Shown here: positions 21,986 to 42,600 of the stretch, one piece after another
Layout of the letters: the number at the start of each line of letters is the position of its first letter
Position numbering within the stretch: the stretch's first letter is position 1
Assembly: GCF_022539665.2 (NCBI RefSeq)
Contig: NC_081331.1
Coordinates: 13,486,638-13,550,637 of the forward strand
Source: Daphnia carinata
Taxonomy: Eukaryota; Arthropoda; Branchiopoda; Diplostraca; Daphniidae
Direction of reading: 5' to 3'
DNA length: 64,000 nucleotides
Made by a program: the position numbers and the translations under genes
The notes under the pieces: generated by a model
Databases searched by the model: none
Told to the model about the DNA's origin: nothing
What the model saw: the letters and a program-made list of their open reading frames with translations, nothing else

Positions 21986-24213
21986 ATAAGAAACGTTTAC
22001 AAATATGTTGTTGTGTTTGACTTTATACATGCATGCAAGCCGAAATAATAATAAAAATTCAAATTTGTTATGTTTCTATTCATTGGATTCTTTGGCCGCT
22101 GTCTATAAAACTGTGTGAGGAGGTCACGAAGGACGGGGCAACCAATAATTTTGTTTTATTCCATTTTCTACGATCGCGAAGATAGTTAAAGTCTCAGGAG
22201 TACCATCGTAGCATCATTTCAATGCATCAGAGAAGCTCGTCAACCCAAAAGCAAAAAAATAGATATTATTTTTGTGGCAAGGCCAGGAAGGTCTTCACGA
22301 TTCAATCAACTCAGTCTCATGAAGCTGGTTGTACGACTACTTGTTTATGGCGATCGGAGACACGGTACAAATGATCCTTTTTCCCCTACACCATGTCCGT
22401 GATTATACCGCCTCGCCAAACTGATGGGTCGTGAAACGTGGACTGTATCCGGTTCGCTGGCTCGTGATTTCTTGCAAACCAATCATGACAGCATCTTTTA
22501 GAGTTGCTCGCCTCCACTACTATTTCAACGTCAACGGCGTTGTTTCTATGTACGTGGGAACCTATGTGACCGTTACTAGCAAACAACAATGTCCGATTGG
22601 TCGTACACGTGGAGGAAAGAAGACTGTCGTGAGAGCGACGACTGTTTGTTTCGATTAAGAGACGGATCAAGCACCACGAAAGATAGATGGCTAGAAGACT
22701 AAAAAGAGTTGGTAGTAGTAGAATCTCATCATTTCCTGCTGATCTGGGATCCTCGGGATTCAGTCATACGTTGTCCACGTGATAACCTTGCCTAGAGGAG
22801 GGAGCGGGCTTTCCAGGACGTATGCGGGGGACACCAGTGACGGCTTCGCTTCTGCGAAACAACTCCAATAGTCATTGATCAAACAACCCAAAAATAGCAA
22901 CAAGAAAAATAAAACCCGATATCAATAGAATGTTTGAAGCCTCGATTGAATACGTCCAAATCCGTAAATGTATTTGACATTTTGGCATCCCTAAAGCTTT
23001 CAAAAGGAAAGACATTTCTCGGTTCTACAATCCGCTTTTAATGGAATCCCCAAGACACGAAGCCTATTTAGATAACTTAGTCTATCAGCCTGTGCCACTT
23101 TCAAGTTAATTCAATGAAATGGTGAAAGTTCACGCATGAATTAGATGTTTGTTTTCAGAAGTTTCTTGACACACTGAGTGAACAATTGGATATTACTGAA
23201 AAGACTGTATTATCTTTAAAAAATGATATAAGTTAGTATGAGCGAAATCCCTTGACATTCTCCGTATATTAGTCGGCCTTGAGTTGCTTCGCTTGTGTAA
23301 TAAAGTTGCAAGTAATTATAGGTGACATTACAACCCTTTATTTTCTTTTGCCACGAGACACTATCGTGATTGTTTCCTTTCAACAAAAAGGATGTACCCG
23401 AATAAACCATTGATCCAACAACCTAAAAATAGCCTTCCAAAATGTGAAAGTATCAACTGGAGTTTGTCTTTGCTATATATATAGAAAATTCCCTATTTGT
23501 AAATGTACATTTGATGTGTCAAAGTTTGGAGTGGAAGCTCAAGAAGCACAAATCTGTTTGCATTCATCCACGGACGAGATGGTTCTCCAGTTACTTATAA
23601 GTCTCGATAAACAATCGTTATCGATGGCTTTCCACTCCGTTTATTTTTCTGGCCCAGATTTTGGCTGTGAACAAACTTCTTCATCTTTTTATTTTTGGCA
23701 TTTTTCCAAACTCCTGACGCTGAATGCCCTCCCGGGCGCTAAATCGATTGTGTCCTTTACGGGAATCACGCAATATATAGCGGATCCTTTTCCCGTTTTG
23801 GTGGTACCCCGTGAAAACGCCGATGAAAGCATGTGGTTTTCTGGAACAATACTGTTCATGCAATTGCACAGGAAGCGCTTTTGCTTGAGCTCCTAGTCAA
23901 TGCAGTACTCAATGAACTCTGAGTTCACCATTGCAATAATTTTCCACTTCGCTTATCGACCCGATTTAAGAGCAAACACGACGAACGGTAGTTCCAGCTG
24001 GCCTGCATCAGATAAGTAAAAAGGAAAAACAACAAAAAAGAAAATAAAAAGGGACAGAAGGTTTTGGAGAGCTGATGGGCTTGACACCCTCAGTTGTTGA
24101 TTGATTGCCTGCCCTTTTTTGCACCACCGGTGTTTGTTGTTTCTCCACTCGAATAACAACGAGGTTGAAATAACTTGATAAGGCATAAATGGTGGCACGA
24201 TGATTCGATAAGG
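21986..24213. other. Spacer between pericentrin-like and astacin-like genes
   Basis: No gene recognised. A 150-codon plus frame (23444-23896) and a 75-codon plus frame (22431-22658) show no domain. Two similar segments about 530 bp apart (near 22876 and 23409) share ATTGATC-AACAACC-AAAAATAGC with few differences and may be remnants of a duplication. Confidence 0.4.
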
Positions 24214-24218
24214 GCCCT

Positions 24219-24258
24219 GTATTTATGAAGACTTGACCACAGGCTCTCACTTCAGTTT
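24219..24258 (+). promoter_or_regulatory. TATA-like box and arthropod initiator of the astacin-like gene
   Basis: GTATTTAT at 24219-24226 lies about 33 bp before an initiator TCAGTTT (24252-24258, A at 24254). This is the standard TATA to start-site spacing. It would leave only about 7 bases before the ATG at 24261. Confidence 0.5.
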
Positions 24259-24260
24259 AG

Positions 24261-25936
24261 ATGATGCTTTTCGCAACGATGCAGTCGGATAGTGCAATGT
24301 CCTTTTGGCTGATTGTGATCCTCCTGCTAGGAGTTTTCTCTTTGTCCGAGTCGAAGGTACGCACACTTTTCGTGATTTATTTTGACGAAATTATACATGT
24401 GTAATTTCATTTGTTACATTTTATAGTCTTTTCCGAAAGCAACCCTTGCTAAGCCACCCGTCGATGATGTGCAGCTCACTGTTGCACATCGAGGAAGTAA
24501 GATTTTGATAGAATTTTATCGATTAAGGTTCTTGAAAATTAAGACAATCCTAATTCATTCCAGCACCAGTATACACCGATGACGACATCTTCGTGTCATT
24601 GGTATGTTGAATAAATTCCTATTTGTATTTTCTGTAAAGTTGTTTTATCGCACTTTTAACGATTGCAGAAAACACGTGCAAATGCATTAACAGAGTCATT
24701 GAATCCATCGTGGGTCAATTATAGCGATCCGAAACTACTCTGGAATCCTCAGGACATTCCTTACTTCATCGATCCGAGTTTGGGTATTTGCACTTCACGA
24801 TTCTTTTCGAAAGCTACCACATCTAATTAAGCTAATGAGGCGTTGTTTGAACTGTAATCTGGTTTGGAAATTAGCAAACTACACGAACATAATCTACACG
24901 TCGCTGTCGGAATTCACCCAAGTGTCCTGCCTGCGATTCCGAGAACTTTATTCCTCCGAATCCCATTCGTGGCCTAAAGATTACCTTTATTTTAACAATT
25001 CAGAGGTTAATTGAATGATGCATCAATACTGTTTCAAATTTAATTACTTTCTTTTTTAACACAGGGCTGTGCTTCTTTCGTTGGCCGTCAGGGTGGCGCA
25101 CAACTGATCTCTTTACAGGCCGAAAAGTGCACAGCCGATGGTGCTGGCAAAGTCATGCACTTGATTCTTCATTCGTTAGGTTTGATACAATTTTAGGGGA
25201 GGACATTTTTGTTTGCCACTGAATTTTCTTTCTTAATAAGGTTTTGGACATGAACACAACCGACCGGATCGTGAAAGTGCCATCCGTATTCACTGGCAAA
25301 ACGTGAACGAAACCAAAAGGCAATACCTCATCAAATACAAGTAGAATTTATTGTCTTATATGCATCATTTCTTGAATAATTAATTCAATTTTCTTTCTAA
25401 AATATCTAGTGGGACTGATGCGGCTACGTATAACGAGTCTTACGATTACGACAGCATCATGCACGGTAGTAACACTCTTTTCACGACCAATTCTTCGTTG
25501 ATGACGATCACTGCTAGAAATGGTATGCACTTTCTGCGATCAATATCAAACAAAATCAATTCACCAATACTATATTGATTACATAATAGATTCAAATTTG
25601 CCATTGGGTAATCGTGATCATCCTAGCGCTGCTGATATTCGTCGTCTGAACGCTCGATATTCTTGTTCCAGTACAACGGAAGCCCCGACAGGCAGTGAAT
25701 GTGACCCTACGGCAAGTGCCCCAACTTGCTTCGGTGAAACGCGCCCAACGTTAGCAGATCCGGCGGATTGTACAAAATATTACGTCTGTCAGGGTAGTGA
25801 ACCGATCCGGATGCCGTGCCCGGAAGGATTGTACTACAATCCTTTAATATTCGTTTGCGACTGGCCGTGGGCCACCATATGTTGCTCGGCGACTAGACGT
25901 CGTGATGGAACAGTTACTGCTGCAACAATCAAATAA
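24261..25936 (+). CDS. Astacin-like protein with CBM14 chitin-binding domain; catalytic Glu lost (probable pseudoprotease)
   Basis: Nine exons: 24261-24356, 24427-24496, 24564-24601, 24669-24783, 24875-25005, 25065-25179, 25241-25340, 25410-25522 and 25590-25936, giving 374 residues. A signal peptide (about 1-31) and short propeptide come first. The astacin domain (about 90-285) shows IPYFID, GCASFVGRQGG, the zinc-site segment HLILHSLGFGHEHNRPDRE (182-200), a Met-turn SIMHG and the closing RLNARYSC. Active astacins have HExxHxxGFxHE; here the three zinc histidines (182, 186, 192) remain but the catalytic Glu is Leu 183 (codon 25161-25163). The Tyr that follows the Met-turn His is Gly. A six-Cys CBM14/peritrophin domain (about 298-357) follows. 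Expected to be secreted and to bind chitin, with little or no peptidase activity. All frames are intact, so it is not a decayed gene. Confidence 0.9.
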
Positions 25937-28860
25937 TTGATCCTAACGATTTGATTTTGGTTTGTGCTTTAATATTATGAAAATACGTAGACACGACAAG
26001 TACTTGTAGAAATTTTCGCTAACAATGCAACACGTAGAAAAATAGAAACACATTTACTGCTTATTTGATTACACCATTTTTAATACGTTTGCATATTAAA
26101 TGAAATTATGCTTTTACTCGAATCTACTCCGGTGCTAAAGTTTAAAGACAAGAAGCTTTTCATCAATAAATGCGATTCAATTGAAGTAAATGTAAAACAG
26201 CAAAACATGCTGTTTGCATTCACTTGTTTGTCATTGTTTTTTTGTGCACAATGACTTTGGGGTTTTTTCGTTTGTGGAAAGGTGCAAGGGGATGGTAACC
26301 AAAATATGTCGCACATATTTCTCTACAAACTTCTAAAAGGATGGGTGCGATAAATGACTGAGTTTGAATACCTAGCCTTTCCTATCGCTTCTCGTGTTTG
26401 CCACTTTTACAATATCGAAATATCTCCCCCTCCCCACAGGTAAAATTCTATCCATAATTATTCATTTTTTAGACAGGGGTTAGAAAATTGAGTCAGTTGT
26501 TGGGGTAATCGTGCCGCAGTCGGATGTAGCTCAGTGATATCACCATTATTTTCAATTCTTCCATTTCAACAATCCTTCATAATATCGGTAAGTTTTTTCT
26601 CCCCATCTTTACGTTTCTTGAATACGTGACGTGTCTTTAACTTTGCAATACGTACCAAGACACTAGAATTTTTCTTTGATGTCGTGATCTTGGCAAGTTA
26701 GCTTCAATTCGGCACACGAGGGCGTATTTAATTGGAAGACCATGACACTGTCTGGGTCTAATGATTTGAAAATTATTGCTCATCGTTTAATAAAGTTAGC
26801 TGTAGTTTAATTCGAATTTTGTCCTGTCGCTAGGTTCAATCCGTTCCCTAAGTTAAAATGAACCAAATTGTTTGAAATGAATTTGGCTGCTCACGTATTG
26901 TTTCCATTTAAATGTCGACTTCCGAATTTATGCTTTATCACACACTCTTTGAAATTTACGTTACCGATTTGCAGCATTAAAAAATGATAGAATCCAACAT
27001 CGTGAAATGGAGGTTCTCCATCTATGAGATTATCAAAAGACCTTTTCTTTTCTTTCACAAATTTGCAATCCAAATGGGGTTAAATATAGTCAAGTACTCT
27101 ACGAACTCTCGTAGGCTCTTGAAATCCAATTTCTAACGTTCTTCTCCACACTCCGTCTATAGTGAAGGTGACGCAATGTTGATAGGGTTGATCCATTATG
27201 CAATTTGTTATAGTAGAATGGATCGATTGTTACAAATCTCAACCATCTATTCTTGTCTGCCTTTGACTCCTCGACTGGACAGAGTAAGATGAAAAACGGT
27301 TACAACTCTTAAGGAGCCTAACATAAGAAAGGAATTGGAGTGCCGAATAACTACATGACAGGCCATTTCCATGAACGCCCAGGCAAATAATGCACTTTGA
27401 CCGCATACGTTACCCTTTGACAACTTAATAATAATGCGAAATCTTGCTGTTGTCTAAACGAAAATTTTTTCATGGAATTTACAATCTTTCCCGCTTGAAT
27501 TTTCATCATTCAGTTTAGACTTTTACGTCCAAGACAAACCGTGACTGTGTTCTCCAGGGCTCGCGTTCTTGGCAAACGGCCAGATAAGGACGAATGAGAA
27601 ATCTATTACAGTATCTACCCAGAAATGTATTTGTTTTCCTTTTTTAAAAAAATAAATACAGTCAGAATTGTTTTTCATTTTCTCGATTTTCCCGCAATCA
27701 GACGCACTGACCGCAGGACAAAATCGATCGCCAATGGCACCCCCAGTTTTCGTCTCTCAAGGTTCACGTTACACGTGCTTTTAATCCACAAGCTCACTTA
27801 GTCGAAGTGGTAGGTGATAGAAAAAGAAGAGGGGCTAAAAAAGAAACAAGGGCAAATATCAAGAAAAAGTTTAGCCATTTCGATGTGTTGAGAAAATAGG
27901 AACGAATCCAGCGACACTCTGCCGGATGGATTTCACGCATAGATAGGAGCGCGTAGGCGAAAAAAAGCGGCCTGTATTCGCCAGTAAAATCGTTGCCACG
28001 GAGAACGTGTGGTGACAGTGTAAACAAAATCATCGTTTTCGTTCTTTTAGGACTGCTGCTCAATTACCTGCGGCGCACAAGATCCTCATTTCCGACGCAA
28101 GCCGATGGACTCGCCGTTGATCTTAGCCGCAAACGATTAGGCCCACACGTTCGGATTCACTTGCTTCTCATCATGAAAAAAATAAAGGACGAACGTAAGC
28201 AAGAAGACACATCACTCTTTTTTTTAAGGTTTGCCATGTTACGTATATATGGCTTTTATACCCTTACTGCTGGTCTTTTGTTTTATATGCCTCTCTCCTA
28301 TGATCACGATCCCAACATCTGTGGGCAATACTCCCGGCAACATCCGTTTCCAAACGGAGGGACCTTCCTTCCGCACAGATGGCTTGCATTCTCATCTATG
28401 GTGTGATAAATAGCCATCGGTGACGACGAGATGCTTTAAAAGTGACTGCTTATTGCCAAACTGCGCAATCCCTCTGTTTCGTCCGCGTACTCTTCTTTTA
28501 TTTTGATTTTTATAAAAACCTGTGTTTCTAATAGCTTTAAGATGTGTCCGCCTTTTCCAGTCACACACGCAAGCGCAAATCTTAATGGACGTAATCGAAA
28601 TCGAATGATTGCATTTACTCCGCTAATTGTTGTACGCACATGCAGCAACTCGTACATTTCACATCTTTTGCGATATGTGGAAGGAATTAAAGTAAGATGA
28701 AGGCCCATCAGTTTTTATTGCCGAAAATCATTAAGGATTTTTTAAGGTTTCGTTCTACTATCTCTATAAGCACTCAACCTAACACCATTACATTTGGTTT
28801 GTTTGCTTGTTAACCTTTCACCCCCTAACACCTTGTTCTCGATTTTTTTTCAAAAACCCG
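25937..28860. other. Spacer between astacin-like gene and mGluR-like gene
   Basis: No supported gene. A 137-codon plus frame (27993-28406) has no feature beyond chance. At 26521-26537 a stretch resembles the A box of a tRNA, but no tRNA fold follows. The region may contain distal regulatory DNA of the receptor gene. Confidence 0.4.
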
Positions 28861-28864
28861 ATTT

Positions 28865-28922
28865 TGCGCATGCGTTTGCCATCATAGCTAGAGAACAAAC
28901 AAGAGGCAAGGGGGTATAAAAG
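28865..28922 (+). promoter_or_regulatory. Candidate core promoter of the mGluR-like gene
   Basis: TGCGCATGCG (28865-28874) matches the NRF-1 palindrome, and TATAAAAG (28915-28922) follows 40 bp later. Transcription would start near 28945-28956, about 640 bp before the first coding ATG at 29588. Position and motif combination support it; no start-site data are available. Confidence 0.35.
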
Positions 28923-29587
28923 AATATATATGTACACCAGCCGGAGTGACGATTCAGCATAGTAGCGTCAATCTCCGTTTGCCGGATGCTCTTTTGAGGT
29001 TCGGTGGAAATTTGATTGCGTATTCCTTTCATCCTCCCCTCCTAGTAGAGTGAAGATTTGTTTTTTCATGTGATGTTTAGCACCACCGTCAAGCTTCGTT
29101 ACGCCACGCGCGGTCCCGCTCGATGGGTCCAACGTTTCCACCTTCTGATCGAATGACTTTACATTACTCACGTTACATTTGCTGGCTGTCGGAGTGAATT
29201 AATTCGGTACACGTGTCGTTTCGACTTTCCACTCTTTTTGTTTTGATTTGCTTATCATCCACAAGTATTCTCCGTTATAAACTAGTGTGTCGTCATTGGG
29301 AATCTGATTGCGGAATGGCACGTTAATCAGTTTCTATTTTCAATAGTTTTATACTGAATTTAATAGGGTCGACCGGAATTGCTCGCGTCGACATCCGTCA
29401 TCGTTTCCAGCTTTACAAAAATCAGTGTGGTTTTGTGGTGTGAATGAAAAAGAGAGAGGAACATAACGATCGCAGTCAGAAATTTTGAGCAATTGTGCGT
29501 AACCAGTGCGTTTTTATTGTGCCACATGAAAACAAGTTTTATTGATTATACCGAAATTCAGGGAAGAAAAAGCAATACCCAGTAAAT

Positions 29588-38156
<8,569 letters not shown>

Positions 38157-39675
38157 TTACTGAACCTATCCGTTAGGACCAAACCCAAGATGAATCATTA
38201 TTACATATACATAAAAAGGAAACATTGACTACCTCTTCCTGATGGATGTCGACACATGAATCCCATCCGCTTAACAAAAAGCCGACACCATCACGATTCC
38301 TAATTGCATAATCTTTTACGTTTTGTTAACGATTTTTATTAGTTGAATTGCTTGCCAAGAGATGGCATGAAATTCCGCGGGAGGTTTTAACTTGGTTGTT
38401 AACCCTCCTTTAAAAATGCCAGTTTTCTTGAGGAAGAAAACAAAATGTCGAGAAAATGAAGAAAGTGCAAACGAAGGACATTTTGGCCATCGTCCTCTTA
38501 AATTTCGCTCTTTTTCTTCTGCATTTTACTTTCTTCCTAAGTGTTTTGTTATGATAAATATACCGTCAGCCCGTTTCACTTGACTTGAAAAAGTGAAGGA
38601 AAAAAAAACTCTGCTCTCCTCGGCTCAAGTCCATAAATTTTTGTGAACTCGCGCCCCGCAGTTCACGAACTTTGAATGCTGGAGTGCAGGGTGAAAAACG
38701 GAGGGACGCTGTACACTTTCCAAGAGTCGCGACGATGTGACCGTCAAAGACAAAGAGAGCCGATTGTTGGCTGTTGCGACTCATAGAACATGTTTTATTT
38801 TACCCTCCCCCCCCCTTCAAAAAAGAAAAAAAGGACCTCTTGTACAGAGGAAACGGAGAGTTTCAGAAAGAAAAGTGGCCTGGTGTCAGATGACGCTCGC
38901 GCTTGTGTATAATGACCATTTTTGAATGATCGGCTACTCCAATTTCTTTCCATTTCTCTTAAGTATCAGAAACATACTTTGAAAGTCTCTTTCCACACGG
39001 TCACATTTTTGTTTTGTTTTGTTTGTTTTTTTTTTAGAGAAAAAAGGCGATGTGGAAGAAGAACGAAGCAAAAAGAGCCAATAAGAAATGCTGACTGAAG
39101 TTGTAGCAAAATAGAGAACCAAAGTCAAAAAGTCGTAGGGAGAATAAGAAAAGTATGAAGATGATGAAGGAAGGAAGGAAGAAAGAAGAAACTGGGCGGT
39201 CCCCGATAAGAGTTCCAGTCAGCTTGAGAAAAGCGCGCAGAGTAGGATTTCGTTGACCAAGTTCCTCTTCTAGAACTGTAGCGAGTGTGCTGGGTGACGG
39301 ACACACACAAGTACACATGCGAAACAAGAAGAAAATATACCAGTAAAAAATCCAAAAACAAGAAGAGCCAGAAGGCAAAAGTGTGTACGTGTATGCGGAG
39401 GGTGTGTAGTACTATATGTGTGTGAAAGGAAGAGCGAAATGAGCTGGACTCGAATTTCCACCAGCCTCTGTCTCAGACTCAACCATGTGACTCGATCGAG
39501 TTCAGTCAAGGCTCCGCTTAGGTTCCGTTGGCTTATTACATCTGGCCGTCAAAAGTGTTAACGAAAAGAAGTGACGTTTTTTGATAGTTGAAGAACGTGA
39601 AATCACGGCAACTTTGTTGAATCAAAGAGAAATTGGTGGTCAATTAAATTTAGTGGTGGATCTCTTTATTGCAAC
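38157..39675. other. Spacer between mGluR-like gene and RECK
   Basis: It holds the receptor 3' region and the RECK upstream region. An initiator-like TTCAGTC occurs at 39501-39507, 172 bp before the RECK ATG. Minus-strand frames at 39034-39509 are low-complexity and were not accepted as genes. Confidence 0.4.
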
Positions 39676-42600
39676 ATGATTTGCCGCTACGTTTTGTTGA
39701 TCCTGTCTGCGTTCCAGTCGGTCCAACCGCACGGATTACAAACGAGTAAGTTTTTGACATCTCATTCTTGTATTTCATTTCTTCATTGATAAAAAAAATC
39801 GTGACTGTGGTAGTTTGAACCGGCCTTCTCTTGTTACGCGGCACAATCGTCCGTGTCAATTCCTTTCGATGTTGTGTTTATGTTTCATTTATATCGTCAT
39901 GTTTTTATTCTTTTTAACTAATCGTTATGCTATTGAAATAATTCCATTCATTTCTTTTTTTTTTTGAAACCGAATTGTTCTATCACAATCTGCTGGAAAA
40001 TAGCAACAGTGATGCCGTCATGCTGTGCCACCGCCGTAACGGACGCTTGCCGGACATTCTGCCAAAAAGTAAATGAGTTTTTGGTTTCTCTTTTGCCTAG
40101 GATAAATATACACACACACTCGTCACTCCATTCATTAATGAAGTTGATTCTGGCAGTGTGACGTTCTGCAACTGTTACCCAACGAGCGTTGGTGAAAAAT
40201 GTTTACGACAAAGTATTAAAACTCGCTGTTTTAACAGCAAGAATATATACGTGAATATCTATTTTTATCGCTGGCTGAAGAAATTAATGAACGCACGACC
40301 CTATACAGATTTTTTAAATGTTTTACGTCTTCAGCCTCTGGTGACGTTCTTAGGGAATGAAGTGTCGATTTGCAGAATAACCCCCCCCCTCCCCTTTTTC
40401 TTCACCAGAGTGCTATCTGGAGTAACCTTGTGACCATGAAGTTTGATTGGTTGGAATGCAAATTATCCCTCCCTTTCCTTCATCCAAAAAGACAAACACA
40501 AAACATAAACATTCCGGTTGACTTCTAGTATGTCATAAATTTCTTTTTGGCCCGGAACTTGGGAACACCATGTGTGTGATGTATAGTTTTTCTTGATTTC
40601 TAAGAAATCCATTTGTGAATTGATTTTCCCCTTGAAAATATTAAGGGTTTATTTTTTTTTTTTTCATTTTTTTGGGGTGCCATCTAAACCGACTTTGGAC
40701 GGTCGACTGTACATCAGAGCAGCCCCATCTTTTCAGTGTCAAATAACCTCTACGACCTTCCTAACATTTGACTTGGCTCTAGTCACATCAGCCGTCACTG
40801 GCTCCCTCAGGCTTGTTTGTTGCTGAATCTACATGTTTCTCTACTGTCTCATTCATCAAAAATCAAATGATGGGCGCTCCTAAACCTTTTTTTTTTCTCT
40901 CCAAATGTTTACTTCCGCTGATGTAATTTGCCTTCATCAGGATGTGTGTGTATATGATCGTTATCCAAAGAGCAACCATCCACCTCTTCACCCCATCATT
41001 CCGTCATTTCCCTTCAACTTTCTTCCGTTTGACACAAATTTTATTTTTCTTTGCTCCTTCTTCTGTTACCATATAGTTGATCTGTGTCTTTGCACTGTAT
41101 TAACTCATTTTCATCACTTGCAGATGGATCAAACTCTCCTCTATCCGGCTGATCCCGAACTGTTGGTCGAAATGGCGTCACACTGTCCTCCGTCCATGGT
41201 AACTAATGAACCATCAACAATCGATTCCTTTTTCTTGCCCTGTCGTGTATGTACGTCCGCACTCGCTGGCAAATGAGTGCAGCATAAGAAACAAGTTCGC
41301 TTTCTGTTATCAGTAAGGGGGGAAAAAGTGAACCAGCGCTAGAGTAGAAAAAAAGAAAATTCTTTCTTCAGTTTCGTCCTCATCAACGAGCTGTAAAACT
41401 GTCAACGATTCTCTAAAGCTGAAATAACCTATGCGAGTTGGTTTTGACAAAAATAGACTCAACGGCTCGACCAGAGTCGCGCAAATGAGACGTTCAAAGC
41501 AGACTGAGAGAAACAGTAAAAAGACTTGAAACGCACTGCTTAACAATACACAGGGCAGAAACAATAACAAAAGAAATGTGTTTCAACTTTGTATTAATGG
41601 CTACCAATCGACACATGTAGAACCCATTCAATACTGTTGCACCCCTCCACTGATGGTAACTAATTAATTTCGAAGAAAAGGGATCGACTTCGCAGAATTT
41701 TATGGCAGGAAGAAAACATAAAACATCATTTTGTTTATTTTACATTTAAGGATCCAAAAATATTCTTAATCTTCTCTTTTCTTTTTTTTTTTTAGCAAGA
41801 ATCGTTTTGGAACTGTCTCAACATCACCATAGGTACTTTGAATTGAAAACGTCTTTTTGGACTCGTCAGTTAAAAGTTTTGTTACCTGAATAGGACCAAA
41901 GCAAGATGGGGATTACCTGGGCCGGCAGTGTTGTTCATTGTCGCCCGTCCACCGATGCCAAACGGCCTGTCTGAGAGCAAAACAGTACTCGGAAGATCTG
42001 GCTAATGAATGCCGTAAGAGCGACAATATGCAGCTCTTCCAATGCCTCAATCTCATCCGGGTAAGTTTTAATGTAATTACGATTAAAAAAAAAAAAATCT
42101 GTTTGTTACTATTGTTACGTTTCGTGCAAACAACAAAAGGAAGGAGAAGAATGTTGTACCTTATCAACCGATTCCCAATGCCGAAAAGCGTGTTTTACCG
42201 TTTACAGTGCAACGGCGACATCCGTTTCCGGAGCGGGTCAGTATCTTTTTTCTTATTCTATCCTTTTGTTCTTTTGAAAGATCGATCGTTTTTGTATAAG
42301 ATTAGTTATAAATAGTTAAAACCTTCAAACAAACACCGCCTTCCCCACCACGTTTATGACCGATGCATGCTTCAACGAATCGTATAGCGTATTTATTATT
42401 CTTCAGCACGCTTTTATTCTCCCCTCTGTTTCCTATTGTTTTCGTGTTCTCTTTGACAAATGGATGAAAAGGAAACAAAAAGTTGAGCAACGAAAGAAAT
42501 CGGCAACGACCCATTTGACCTTTTTTTAGAACAGTCGATTAGAAGTTGCAGGTTTCCAGTTTCCCGGAAACTACTTCTCTGTACTATGGACTAGGGGAAT

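Noticed and set aside
26521-26537. GATGTAGCTCAGTGAT looks like the A box of a tRNA-Ala gene
   Set aside because: No B box, acceptor stem or anticodon arm follows within 80 bases.
27993-28406. 137-codon plus-strand frame
   Set aside because: No recognisable motif and no supporting exon structure.
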